Below are positions 1-6,255 of a stretch of 16,374 bases of DNA, in pieces. How positions within the stretch are numbered: the first letter of the stretch is position 1; every line of letters starts with the position of its first letter. The translations under genes were made by a program, and so were the position numbers. The notes under the pieces are model-generated. The model was given only the letters and a program-made list of their open reading frames with translations, was not told the DNA's origin and did not search any database. The stretch lies in NCBI GenBank assembly GCA_012799425.1, contig JAAZLF010000294.1, forward strand, positions 1 through 16,374, read 5' to 3'. The stretch is from Actinomycetales bacterium. GTDB taxonomy: Bacteria > Actinomycetota > Actinomycetes > Actinomycetales > Dermabacteraceae.

Positions 1-1178
1 ACGAACTCGCTCCATGTGAAGTCCGAGTCCTGGCTCTCCGGTCCGGCGATCGAGATGAAGTAGCGCAGCGCATCTGGCTGGTAGCGCTCGAGCACGTCGC
101 GCACGTAAATGACGATGCCCTTCGAGGAGGAGAACTTCTTGCCCTCCATCGTCAGGAACTCGCTGGAGACCACCTCGGTGGGCAGCTTCAGCTCGCCGAA
201 CCGGCCGGGCTCGCCGCCCTTGTCGCCCTTGCCGTTCTGGGCGATCATCTCCGCGGGCCAGATCTGCGAGTGGAAGACGATGTTGTCCTTGCCCATGAAG
301 TAGTAGCTGAGCGTCTCGGGATCGTTCCACCACGCGCGCCAGGCCTCGGCATCGCCGCTTCGGCGCGCCCACTCGATCGAGGCGGAGAGGTAGCCGATCA
401 CCGCATCGAACCAGACGTACAGGCGCTTGTTCGGCTGGTCCTCCCAGCCCGGGACCGGGATCCCCCAGTCGATGTCGCGGGTCATCGCACGGGGACGGAT
501 GTCCTCGAGGATGTTCTGGCTGAAGCGGATCACGTTGGGACGCCACGTCCCGGTGGCCTCGCGCTCATCGAGCCACCGGCCCAGCTCCGCGGCCAGCGCC
601 GGCAGATCCAGGAACCAGTGCGAGGTCTCCACGAACTGCGGCGTCTCGCCGTTGATGCGGGAGACGGGATCGATCAGATCGGTGGGGTCCAGCTGGTTGC
701 CGCAGTTGTCGCACTGATCGCCGCGGGCGCCGCCGGACTTGCAGATCGGGCAGGTGCCCTCGATGTAGCGGTCCGGGAGGGTGCGCCCGGTCGACGGGGA
801 GATCGCGCCGGAGGTGACCTGCTCGATCATGTAGCCGTTGTTCCGCACGGTGACGAACATGTCCTGCACCACCTGGAAGTGGTTGCGCGTGGTGGTGCGG
901 GTGAAGAGGTCGTAGGACAGGCCGAGCGCGACCAGGTCCTCGACGATGAGGCGGTTGTTGCGATCGGCGAGCTCCTGGGCGGTGACGCCCTCCTTGTCCG
1001 CCTCGACGAGGATCGGGGTGCCGTGCTCATCGGTGCCCGAGACCATCAGCACGTCGTGGCCCGCCATCCGCATGTAGCGGGAGAAGACGTCGGAGGGGAC
1101 GCCGAAGCCGGCGACGTGACCGATGTGGCGGGGACCGTTGGCGTACGGCCAGGCGACCGCGGACAGGACTGTGCTCAT
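1..1178 (-). CDS. metG: Methionyl-tRNA synthetase (MetRS), C-terminal part beyond the left edge
   Basis: Class I aminoacyl-tRNA synthetase that charges tRNA-Met in the cytoplasm. The first 392 codons are present; the rest lies beyond the left edge. The ATP-binding HIGH motif is at residues 18-21 (PRHIGH), and the zinc knuckle has four cysteines, C143 and C146 (CPIC) and C156 and C159 (CDNC), typical of MetG1-type enzymes. The WFDAVIGY motif is near 253-263, and the KMSKS loop appears as KFSSS at 348-352, the usual MetRS form. The ATG at 1178 is chosen because the protein begins right at the Rossmann fold and a TAGAAT box ends 8 nt upstream, fitting a leaderless mRNA. It follows the HAD gene after 69 bp on the same strand but seems to have its own promoter. 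No defect is seen. Family assignment is near certain. Confidence 0.97.
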   Translation of the reverse strand, partial: MSTVLSAVAWPYANGPRHIGHVAGFGVPSDVFSRYMRMAGHDVLMVSGTDEHGTPILVEADKEGVTAQELADRNNRLIVEDLVALGLSYDLFTRTTTRNHFQVVQDMFVTVRNNGYMIEQVTSGAISPSTGRTLPDRYIEGTCPICKSGGARGDQCDNCGNQLDPTDLIDPVSRINGETPQFVETSHWFLDLPALAAELGRWLDEREATGTWRPNVIRFSQNILEDIRPRAMTRDIDWGIPVPGWEDQPNKRLYVWFDAVIGYLSASIEWARRSGDAEAWRAWWNDPETLSYYFMGKDNIVFHSQIWPAEMIAQNGKGDKGGEPGRFGELKLPTEVVSSEFLTMEGKKFSSSKGIVIYVRDVLERYQPDALRYFISIAGPESQDSDFTWSEF

Positions 1179-1186
1179 AGCGCTCG

Positions 1187-1192
1187 ATTCTA
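1187..1192 (-). promoter_or_regulatory. -10 box of a leaderless metG promoter
   Basis: TAGAAT on the minus strand ends 8 nt before the metG ATG, so transcription would begin at or next to the start codon. No Shine-Dalgarno sequence precedes the ATG. I see no convincing -35. A perfect 10-bp palindrome (CAGACGTCTG, 1213-1222) lies about where a -35 would be. Confidence 0.55.
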
Positions 1193-1247
1193 GGGGAGGC
1201 GGGGAACCTTCTCAGACGTCTGCCGAGATGATGCTGTGGGAGAGGCC

Positions 1248-1895
1248 TCAGCCGGCGGTGTGAAGGAGGGCGCGCCACCCGAAAGAGGTGGCGCCGCGCA
1301 CGTGCCGCGGGGAGTCGTCGAGGAAGGCGACCTGCTCGGCGAGCAGCTCTTCGCCGAGCTCGGCCTCGATCCGTGCATGGGCCCGCACGAACGCTTCGCG
1401 GTCGGGCTTGGCGGCACCCAGATCCGCCGTGTTCAGCAGGAAGCGGCGGCGCGTGCCCAGGAACCCGGACAGACCGAGCTCCTCGAGCTCCTCGGGCACC
1501 TGATCGGTGCCGTTGGTCAGCACGAATACTCCGAGCCCGGAGGCGCGCAGCCGCTCCAGCTCGGCGAGCACCTCCTGGTCCACCGTCGCGGAGGAGCCCC
1601 ACCAGGTGGCGATGGCGTCACGGGCGGCCCGGGGAGCGCTGCCCGCCGCGATCAGCTCGGAGACTGCACGCTCGCGCCACTGACGATGGGTGCCACGACC
1701 GCGCACCACCTCGTCGAGGAACGGGTGGCCCAGGATGGCGGTGAACGCCGTGCCCTGCGGCGTCCCGGTCGCCGCATCGAGCTGCGCCCACAGCGAGGGG
1801 TCGAACCGTCGCAGCACTCCGTCGAGGTCCGAGACGACGGCACGGGTGCCATGGTCTCGGACCAGTGCGCGCAGAGCGGCCAGGGAATCTGCCAT
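1248..1895 (-). CDS. HAD-superfamily hydrolase, subfamily IA (probable small-molecule phosphatase)
   Basis: A 215-residue haloacid dehalogenase-fold protein, probably a cytoplasmic phosphatase of unknown substrate. Motif I is DLDGV with the nucleophile and acid/base aspartates at D23 and D25. Motif II is LTNGT around T127-N128, the conserved lysine is K163 (AAKPD), and motif III is the acidic pair D193-D194 (FLDDSP). The stretch between motifs I and II fits a helical C1 cap. The reading frame is open further upstream to 2096, but ATG 1895 is preferred because a TACGAT box lies 6 nt before it and homology begins there. The upstream extension would run through the control region of the divergent ABC-F gene. 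It is transcribed away from that gene and toward metG. Size and motifs match the family; the substrate cannot be read from sequence. Confidence 0.88.
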   Translation of the reverse strand: MADSLAALRALVRDHGTRAVVSDLDGVLRRFDPSLWAQLDAATGTPQGTAFTAILGHPFLDEVVRGRGTHRQWRERAVSELIAAGSAPRAARDAIATWWGSSATVDQEVLAELERLRASGLGVFVLTNGTDQVPEELEELGLSGFLGTRRRFLLNTADLGAAKPDREAFVRAHARIEAELGEELLAEQVAFLDDSPRHVRGATSFGWRALLHTAG

Positions 1896-1901
1896 GGCGC
1901 C

Positions 1902-1907
1902 ATCGTA
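1902..1907 (-). promoter_or_regulatory. -10 box of the HAD hydrolase promoter (leaderless)
   Basis: TACGAT on the minus strand ends 6 nt before the HAD ATG at 1895. With a 17-bp spacer its -35 would be ATGTCA (1925-1930), which overlaps the GTGACA -35 of the divergent leader-ORF promoter. The two promoters would therefore compete for polymerase. Confidence 0.5.
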
Positions 1908-1915
1908 GGTGGGCG

Positions 1916-1952
1916 ATATTCCCGTGACATGGTCGGCCCCCGCTCGTACGGT
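1916..1952 (+). promoter_or_regulatory. Promoter of the ABC-F leader transcript, with a WhiB7-like A/T element
   Basis: A -35 box GTGACA (1924-1929, five of six matches to TTGACA) is followed by a 17-bp spacer and a -10 box TACGGT (1947-1952). The leader ORF ATG begins 7 nt later, placing the start site at the A of ATG. ATATT (1916-1920) lies 3 nt upstream of the -35 and is the only A/T run in this very GC-rich stretch. WhiB7 contacts an A/T-rich site just upstream of the -35 of its target promoters, and ABC-F genes are known members of WhiB7 regulons. The boxes are seen directly; dependence on WhiB7 is inference. Confidence 0.6.
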
Positions 1953-1959
1953 GGTGGGC

Positions 1960-2019
1960 ATGTCGAACCCATGCCTGCGCTCCGCGATGAACGCGCCGCG
2001 CCCCCGCGCCCGCCGCTGA
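1960..2019 (+). CDS. Leader peptide (uORF) of the ABC-F gene, putative attenuation leader
   Basis: A 19-codon ORF encoding MSNPCLRSAMNAPRPRARR, starting 7 nt after a TACGGT -10 box with no Shine-Dalgarno sequence, hence probably translated from a leaderless mRNA. It ends 94 nt before the ABC-F start codon. The C-terminal half is rich in proline and arginine (APRPRARR), the type of peptide on which drug-bound ribosomes tend to stall. Its last codons overlap segment 1 of a chain of competing hairpins, and its stop codon lies in the loop of the first one. It has no expected function as a protein; its role would be to sense slow or stalled ribosomes and so control the downstream gene. The ORF and its position are seen; stalling is inferred. 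Confidence 0.6.
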   Translation: MSNPCLRSAMNAPRPRARR

Positions 2020-2075
2020 CGGCGGCGCCACAGCACTCTCCCCGCGCCGCCGTCCGGAACCCCGACCGGGCGGCG
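2010..2075 (+). promoter_or_regulatory. Attenuator: four mutually exclusive RNA segments upstream of the ABC-F gene
   Basis: Segment 1 (2010-2015, CCGCCG) pairs with segment 2 (2020-2025) around a CTGA loop that contains the leader stop codon. Segment 2 (2020-2028) can instead pair perfectly over 9 bp with segment 3 (2044-2052). Segment 3 (2048-2057) can pair over 10 bp, with one G-U, with segment 4 (2066-2075) around an 8-nt loop. A ribosome stalled in the late leader codons would cover segment 1 and allow 2:3, which prevents 3:4. A ribosome reaching the stop codon would cover segment 2 and allow 3:4, the terminator-like stem. No U-tract follows 3:4, so premature termination would be of the GC-hairpin type, or the control acts on translation. 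Confidence 0.5.
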
Positions 2076-2086
2076 CCCCGCCATGC

Positions 2087-2107
2087 CCGGTGACATCCAC
2101 CGGAAGG
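2087..2107 (+). promoter_or_regulatory. Small hairpin reaching into the ABC-F ribosome-binding site
   Basis: CCGGTG (2087-2092) pairs perfectly with CACCGG (2098-2103) around the loop ACATC. The last two bases of the stem are the first two of the Shine-Dalgarno sequence GGAAGG (2102-2107), which lies 6 nt before the ATG at 2114. The hairpin would partly mask the ribosome-binding site. Confidence 0.4.
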
Positions 2108-2113
2108 CACGAC

Positions 2114-3655
2114 ATGACCTCGCACACCCCTGTTCACCCGTCCCGGGTCGCCCATCTGCGCGCCCGCGACCTCCATCTCTCCCGCGGCGGCCGCATGCTG
2201 CTGCGCGGAATCGACCTCACCCTCGCCCCGGGGGACCGGATCGCCGTCGTCGGGGAGAACGGCCGGGGCAAGACGACCCTCCTCGCCGCTCTCAGCGGAG
2301 AGCTCGCCCCCGATGCCGGATCCGTCGAACGCCACGGCAGTCTCGGCGTCGTGCGCCAGGAGCTGGTCCCGGAGGGATCGGGGCCGCGCACCGTCGGCGA
2401 CCTGCTCGATGCGCTGCTGGCCCGTCCTCTCGCCGCGCTGCGCGAGCTCGACGCCGCCGCCGGAGCGTTGTCCGAGGGCAGCGGTGCGGCCGCGGCCCGG
2501 CGCTACGATGACGCCCTCGCCGCGGCAACGCTGATCGGGGCCTGGGACGCCTCGCGCCGGCTCGAGGTGGCCCTGGCGGAGGTCGGCGCGCTCACCGACC
2601 GTCGGCGCGCTCTCGCAACGATGTCCGTGGGCCAGCGCTATCGGGTGCGCCTGGCCGGCGTGATCGCCGCCCGCGACGACCTGCTCCTGCTCGATGAACC
2701 GACCAACCATCTCGATGCCAGGGGTCTGCGCCACCTCGCCGCCGCGCTGTCGGAGCACCCGGGCGCCGCCGCGATCGTCTCGCACGACCGTGCCCTGCTG
2801 GCCGGCGTCGCCACCGCCTATCTCGACCTCGACCCGACCAGCGACGGCACGCCGCTGGTGGTCCGCGGCGGCTTCGAGCAGTGGCGGCAGGCCAGGGACC
2901 GTCACCTCGAGGCCTGGGAGGACGCCTACCGGGCGCAGCAGCAGGAGCATGAGCGGCTGCAGTCCAGGGCGGAGGCCGCGCGCTCGCGCCTGTCCACCGG
3001 ATGGCGGCCGGACAAGGGCACCGGGAAGCACCAGCGCCAGAGCCGGGCGCCCGGAATGGTCCGGGCGATGAACGAGCGGATCGACCAGCTCCAGCAGCAC
3101 CGCCTCGACGTCCCACCGCCCCCGCTCCGACTCCGGCTGCCCTCAGCCGGCACCGTGCCCGGCACGCCGCTGCTGCGCGCGGACCAGGTGAGCGTGCAGC
3201 GCGGCGCCGCTCCCGATCTGCGGCAGCAGCATGCCGGGATCACGCTGCGGCTCGAGGGCGGTGATCGCCTGCTGGTGGTCGGGCCCAACGGCGCGGGCAA
3301 GACGACGCTCCTGCAGATGCTGGCCGGGCAGCTGGCGCCGTCGGCCGGGAGTGTGCGTGCCCTGGGCGGGGCCCGCATCGGACTGATCGAGCAGGAGGAG
3401 GGCGGCGGGCCCGCGTCCCCGCCTCGCCATCGTGGGAGCCCGGGGGAGCGCAGACGACGCGCCCTCGCGGCGCTGTTCGGCTCCCGGCCCGACGTGCTGC
3501 TGCTGGACGAGCTCACCAACCATCTGGGCATCAGCGGCGTCGATGATCTGCTCGCAGCCCTCGACGAGACCGCCTCCGCTGTCGTGCTCGCCACGCACGA
3601 CCGCTCGGTGCTGCGCGCGCTGTCCCACTGGCCGCGGCTCGAGCTCGGGAACTGA
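2114..3655 (+). CDS. ABC-F family ATPase, probable ribosome-protection antibiotic resistance protein
   Basis: A soluble protein of 513 residues with two ATP-binding cassettes and no membrane segments. ABC-F proteins bind the ribosomal E site and can dislodge antibiotics or relieve stalls. NBD1 has Walker A GENGRGKTT (47-55), signature MSVGQ (170-174), Walker B and catalytic glutamate LLLLDEP (190-196, E195) and H-loop SHDR (223-226). A charged linker follows (about 255-340). NBD2 has Walker A GPNGAGKTT (390-398), a degenerate signature SPGER (442-446), Walker B LLLDEL (462-467, E466) and H-loop THDR (494-497). NBD2 is unusual: only about 14 residues separate its Q-loop (IEQ, 425-427) from its signature, against nearly 90 in NBD1, so the helical subdomain is almost missing, and the usual EPTNHLD reads ELTNHLG. 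ATG 2114 is chosen over the in-frame ATG 2090 because GGAAGG lies 6 nt upstream. A leader peptide and attenuator precede it. The ABC-F class is certain; the drug specificity is unknown. Confidence 0.93.
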   Translation: MTSHTPVHPSRVAHLRARDLHLSRGGRMLLRGIDLTLAPGDRIAVVGENGRGKTTLLAALSGELAPDAGSVERHGSLGVVRQELVPEGSGPRTVGDLLDALLARPLAALRELDAAAGALSEGSGAAAARRYDDALAAATLIGAWDASRRLEVALAEVGALTDRRRALATMSVGQRYRVRLAGVIAARDDLLLLDEPTNHLDARGLRHLAAALSEHPGAAAIVSHDRALLAGVATAYLDLDPTSDGTPLVVRGGFEQWRQARDRHLEAWEDAYRAQQQEHERLQSRAEAARSRLSTGWRPDKGTGKHQRQSRAPGMVRAMNERIDQLQQHRLDVPPPPLRLRLPSAGTVPGTPLLRADQVSVQRGAAPDLRQQHAGITLRLEGGDRLLVVGPNGAGKTTLLQMLAGQLAPSAGSVRALGGARIGLIEQEEGGGPASPPRHRGSPGERRRRALAALFGSRPDVLLLDELTNHLGISGVDDLLAALDETASAVVLATHDRSVLRALSHWPRLELGN

Positions 3656-3658
3656 GGA

Positions 3659-3692
3659 CCGGGCGGACGGCGCGAGGGCGCCGTCCGCCCGG
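3659..3692 (+). terminator. GC-rich hairpin terminator after the ABC-F gene
   Basis: A perfect stem of 13 bp (3661-3673 with 3678-3690) with loop GAGG extends to 15 bp by CC/GG at its base. It begins 3 nt after the ABC-F stop codon. There is no U-tract, as is common for terminators in high-GC actinobacteria. It ends 1 nt before the -10 box of the next gene. Confidence 0.75.
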
Positions 3693-3693
3693 A

Positions 3694-3699
3694 TACCCT
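3694..3699 (+). promoter_or_regulatory. -10 box of the UGPase promoter (leaderless)
   Basis: TACCCT ends 6 nt before the ATG at 3706, the spacing expected for a transcript that starts at the start codon. The -35 position falls within the preceding hairpin and is not recognisable. Confidence 0.5.
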
Positions 3700-3705
3700 G
3701 GGGAC

Positions 3706-5094
3706 ATGAGCACCGAAGGACTTGCCGCAGCACAGCAGAAGATGGCCGATGCAGGCGTGGCGCAGACCGCCATCGACGTCTTCTCCCACTACTACGGACA
3801 GCTCGAGGACGGAGTCACCGGCTCCATCCCCGAGGACACCATCGAGCCGTACCTCGACCCACCTCAGCTCGAGGACGTCCAGATCGACGTCGGCCACGCC
3901 AAGCAGGTCTTCGACCAGCTCGCGATCATCAACCTCAACGGCGGCCTGGGCACCTCGATGGGACTGGACAAGGCCAAGTCGCTGCTGCCGGTGCGGGACG
4001 GCAAGAGCTTCCTCGACATCATCGTCGAGCAGGTCCTCGCCGCCCGTCGCGGCACCGGTTCTCGACTCCCGCTGATCTTCATGAACTCCTTCCGCACCCG
4101 CGAGGACACCCTCGAGGTGCTCGCCAAGTACTCCGACCTGCCCGTCGGCGATCTGCCGCTGGACTTCCTCCAGAACAAGGAGCCCAAGCTCCGTGTCGAT
4201 GACCTCACCCCGGTGCAGTGGGAGACGGAGCCGGACCTCGAGTGGTGCCCGCCCGGCCACGGCGACATCTACACCGCACTGCAGACCTCCGGCCTGCTCC
4301 AGCAGCTGCTGGACGCGGGCTTCAAGTACGCCTCGGTCTCGAACTCCGACAACCTCGGCACCGTGCCCAGTCCCGTGATCGCCTCCTGGTTCGCCTCCAC
4401 CGGTGCGCCCTACGCGGCGGAGCTGTGCCGCCGCACCGCTGCCGACCGCAAGGGCGGCCACCTCGCGGTGCGCAAGTCCGACGGTCGGCTGATCCTGCGC
4501 GACACCGCGCAGACGCCGCCGGAGGAGATGGAGTACTTCACCGATGAGCACCGTCACCCGTTCTTCCACACCAACAACCTCTGGTTCGATCTCGAACAGA
4601 TGGCCGAGGTGCTCGCCGAGCGGGACGGCGTGATGGGCCTGCCGCTGATCCGCAACGAGAAGACGGTCGACCCCTCCGACAAGTCCAGCACGCCCGTCTA
4701 CCAGATCGAGTCGGCGATGGGCGCCGCGATCGAGGTGTTCGACGGGGCGACCGCGATCGTCGTCGGGCGGGACCGCTTCCTGCCCGTCAAGGCCACGAGC
4801 GACCTGCTGCTGGTGCGCTCGGACGCCTACGACCTCGACGAGCGGGCCGCGCTCGTGCAGCAGGTCGAGGCGGTGCCCGCGGTGTCGCTGCACAGCGGCT
4901 CGTACAAGCTGATCCAGGACTTCGAGCCCCGCTTCCCGCATGGGGTGCCCTCCCTCAAGGAGGCCACGAGCCTGGATGTGCAGGGCGACTGGACCTTCGG
5001 CGCTGATGTCTCCGTGATCGGTGACGCCGTGCTCGGCGAGGAGGGGGGCGAGGTGCCCGAGGGCGCCCGCGTGGGCACCGCCTCCGCCGGCTGA
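3706..5094 (+). CDS. UTP--glucose-1-phosphate uridylyltransferase, eukaryotic-type (UDPGP family)
   Basis: A cytoplasmic enzyme of 462 residues making UDP-glucose from UTP and glucose-1-phosphate, for cell wall, glycolipid and polysaccharide synthesis. It belongs to the UDPGP family typical of eukaryotic UGPases, not the GalU family usual in bacteria. The uridine nucleotide-binding loop is LNGGLGTSMG (77-86), followed by the conserved lysine stretch LDKAKSLLPV (87-96). NSDNLGT (213-219) and HTNNLWF (288-294) are the active-site strands that contact the sugar phosphate. The C-terminal part (about 410-450) should form the short beta-helix of this family. The ATG at 3706 follows a TACCCT box by 6 nt and no Shine-Dalgarno sequence is needed. 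It stands alone, bounded by a hairpin on each side. No odd residues are seen. Confidence 0.93.
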   Translation: MSTEGLAAAQQKMADAGVAQTAIDVFSHYYGQLEDGVTGSIPEDTIEPYLDPPQLEDVQIDVGHAKQVFDQLAIINLNGGLGTSMGLDKAKSLLPVRDGKSFLDIIVEQVLAARRGTGSRLPLIFMNSFRTREDTLEVLAKYSDLPVGDLPLDFLQNKEPKLRVDDLTPVQWETEPDLEWCPPGHGDIYTALQTSGLLQQLLDAGFKYASVSNSDNLGTVPSPVIASWFASTGAPYAAELCRRTAADRKGGHLAVRKSDGRLILRDTAQTPPEEMEYFTDEHRHPFFHTNNLWFDLEQMAEVLAERDGVMGLPLIRNEKTVDPSDKSSTPVYQIESAMGAAIEVFDGATAIVVGRDRFLPVKATSDLLLVRSDAYDLDERAALVQQVEAVPAVSLHSGSYKLIQDFEPRFPHGVPSLKEATSLDVQGDWTFGADVSVIGDAVLGEEGGEVPEGARVGTASAG

Positions 5095-5110
5095 CCTCCC
5101 GCACGAGGAC

Positions 5111-5154
5111 GCCCCGGCCCGGTGGCGGGTCCCAGCCCGGACCGTGGCCGGGGC
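5111..5154. terminator. Bidirectional hairpin between the UGPase and acyltransferase genes
   Basis: GCCCCGGCC (5111-5119) pairs with GGCCGGGGC (5146-5154). CGGT/ACCG (5120-5123 with 5141-5144) continues the stem past a one-base bulge, and an inner CGGG/CCCG (5126-5129 with 5136-5139) closes it. It lies in the 70-bp gap between two convergent stop codons and can serve both transcripts. Confidence 0.7.
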
Positions 5155-5164
5155 GCACGGCCTC

Positions 5165-6211
5165 TCAGCCGCGACCCTGCCGCGTCTGCTCCGCGTCGGG
5201 CCGGATCAGCCACTGCCCGATCGGTGGATCGGTGATCCAACGGGTGAGGCGGCCGACGATCCCGGTGGCCAGCACGGCCGTGAGCGCCGCGCCCAGGCCG
5301 ACGAGGGCCCCAGTTCCCCACCAGCTCTCGACCCAGCCGGGAAGCTCCTCGGCATAACGGATCGGCAGCAGCAGCACGGTGTGCAGCAGGTAGATGGTCA
5401 GCGAGCGGGAGCCGACCACGGTCAGCACGGACTGCCCGCGCGGGGTCACCAGCAGCAGTGCGAGGGTCCCCACGACGCCGACCACGAGAACGCCCAGGCG
5501 AACCGCCGCACTCCACGGCAGGGTCGCCTCGTCGTCGTAGGCGCTGCGGAGGTAGAAGGAGGAGCTGGGGACATCCTCGCGCAGCAGGAACGCGCAGAGC
5601 ACCGCGGACGCCAGCACCAGCGCCCCCATCCAGCGGTGGCGGAAGGAGCGGATCCGTTCCAGCACCTGCGGGGTGCACACCAGCCCGAGCACGAAGAACG
5701 GCAGCATCCCCGCCAGCCGGCCCAGGCTCAGGGTCGAGTCGAGGTCCGGGTCCAGCGGCACGATCACGGAGACTGCGACGGCGAAGACCAGCGGATGACG
5801 CAGCTGGCGGAGCACCGGGGTGGTCAGCCGCCACAGCATCAGCGCGAGCAGGAACCACAGGGTCCAGGCGGGCGTGATCAGCTGCAGCTCGAAGTCCTCG
5901 CCCAGCAGCAGCGACTTGCCCGCCTCATGGACCATCTGGAAGATCACGTATGGCACGAGCATCGCGGTCAGCAGGCGCCGGACCTGGCGGGGCTCGTTGC
6001 GATAAGACCTCGACAGGTGACCGGAGATGATCACGAAAGCGGCCATGTGGAAGGAGTAGATCGCCTTGTAGAGGGTCCCGCCGAGCACGTCCCCGATGAC
6101 GTCGAAGCACTCCAGGGTGTGGCCCACCACCACCAGGGTGATCAGAATGCCTCGCGCGTTGTCGAGGAAGGGGTCCCGGGCACCAGGGCGCGGCGAGGAG
6201 TCAGCGGTCAT
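5165..6211 (-). CDS. Membrane acyltransferase (acyltransferase-3 / OafA-YrhL-like family)
   Basis: A polytopic membrane protein of 348 residues, almost wholly hydrophobic, with about ten predicted membrane segments. The first motif, DNARGILITLVVVGHTLE (residues 17-34), carries the arginine (R20) and histidine (H31) conserved in the family. The second, SFHMAAFVIISGHLS (53-67), is the usual F-H-M-P-x-F-F-x-x-S-G type stretch. Family members O-acetylate or otherwise acylate surface sugars, antibiotics or lipids at the membrane; the substrate here is unknown. The ATG at 6211 has GGAGAG 6 nt upstream. It lies 44 bp downstream of putA on the same strand with no promoter seen between, so read-through from putA is possible, though the functions are unrelated. 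The family call is firm, the role open. Confidence 0.88.
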   Translation of the reverse strand: MTADSSPRPGARDPFLDNARGILITLVVVGHTLECFDVIGDVLGGTLYKAIYSFHMAAFVIISGHLSRSYRNEPRQVRRLLTAMLVPYVIFQMVHEAGKSLLLGEDFELQLITPAWTLWFLLALMLWRLTTPVLRQLRHPLVFAVAVSVIVPLDPDLDSTLSLGRLAGMLPFFVLGLVCTPQVLERIRSFRHRWMGALVLASAVLCAFLLREDVPSSSFYLRSAYDDEATLPWSAAVRLGVLVVGVVGTLALLLVTPRGQSVLTVVGSRSLTIYLLHTVLLLPIRYAEELPGWVESWWGTGALVGLGAALTAVLATGIVGRLTRWITDPPIGQWLIRPDAEQTRQGRG

Positions 6212-6255
6212 GGGGATCTCTCCGGGAAGGGACTGGGCCGGTGCAGGCTACGACC

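Noticed and set aside
1213..1222. Perfect 10-bp palindrome CAGACGTCTG upstream of metG
   Set aside because: It lies near the -35 position and could be an operator, but one short palindrome is expected by chance and there is no second copy.
2090..2113. In-frame ATG at 2090 as the ABC-F start
   Set aside because: It would add eight residues, but its codon lies in the SD-overlapping hairpin and it has no Shine-Dalgarno sequence. GGAAGG fits ATG 2114.
3400..3450. Possible frameshift or sequencing error in ABC-F NBD2
   Set aside because: The same frame continues from the Q-loop into a recognisable signature, Walker B and H-loop, and I see no lost domain in the other frames. An in-frame reduction explains it better.
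2926..4941. Long minus-strand ORF of 671 codons across ABC-F and UGPase
   Set aside because: Opposite-strand shadow in high-GC DNA. It lies under two well-supported plus-strand genes, and its protein is a low-complexity mix with no family motif.
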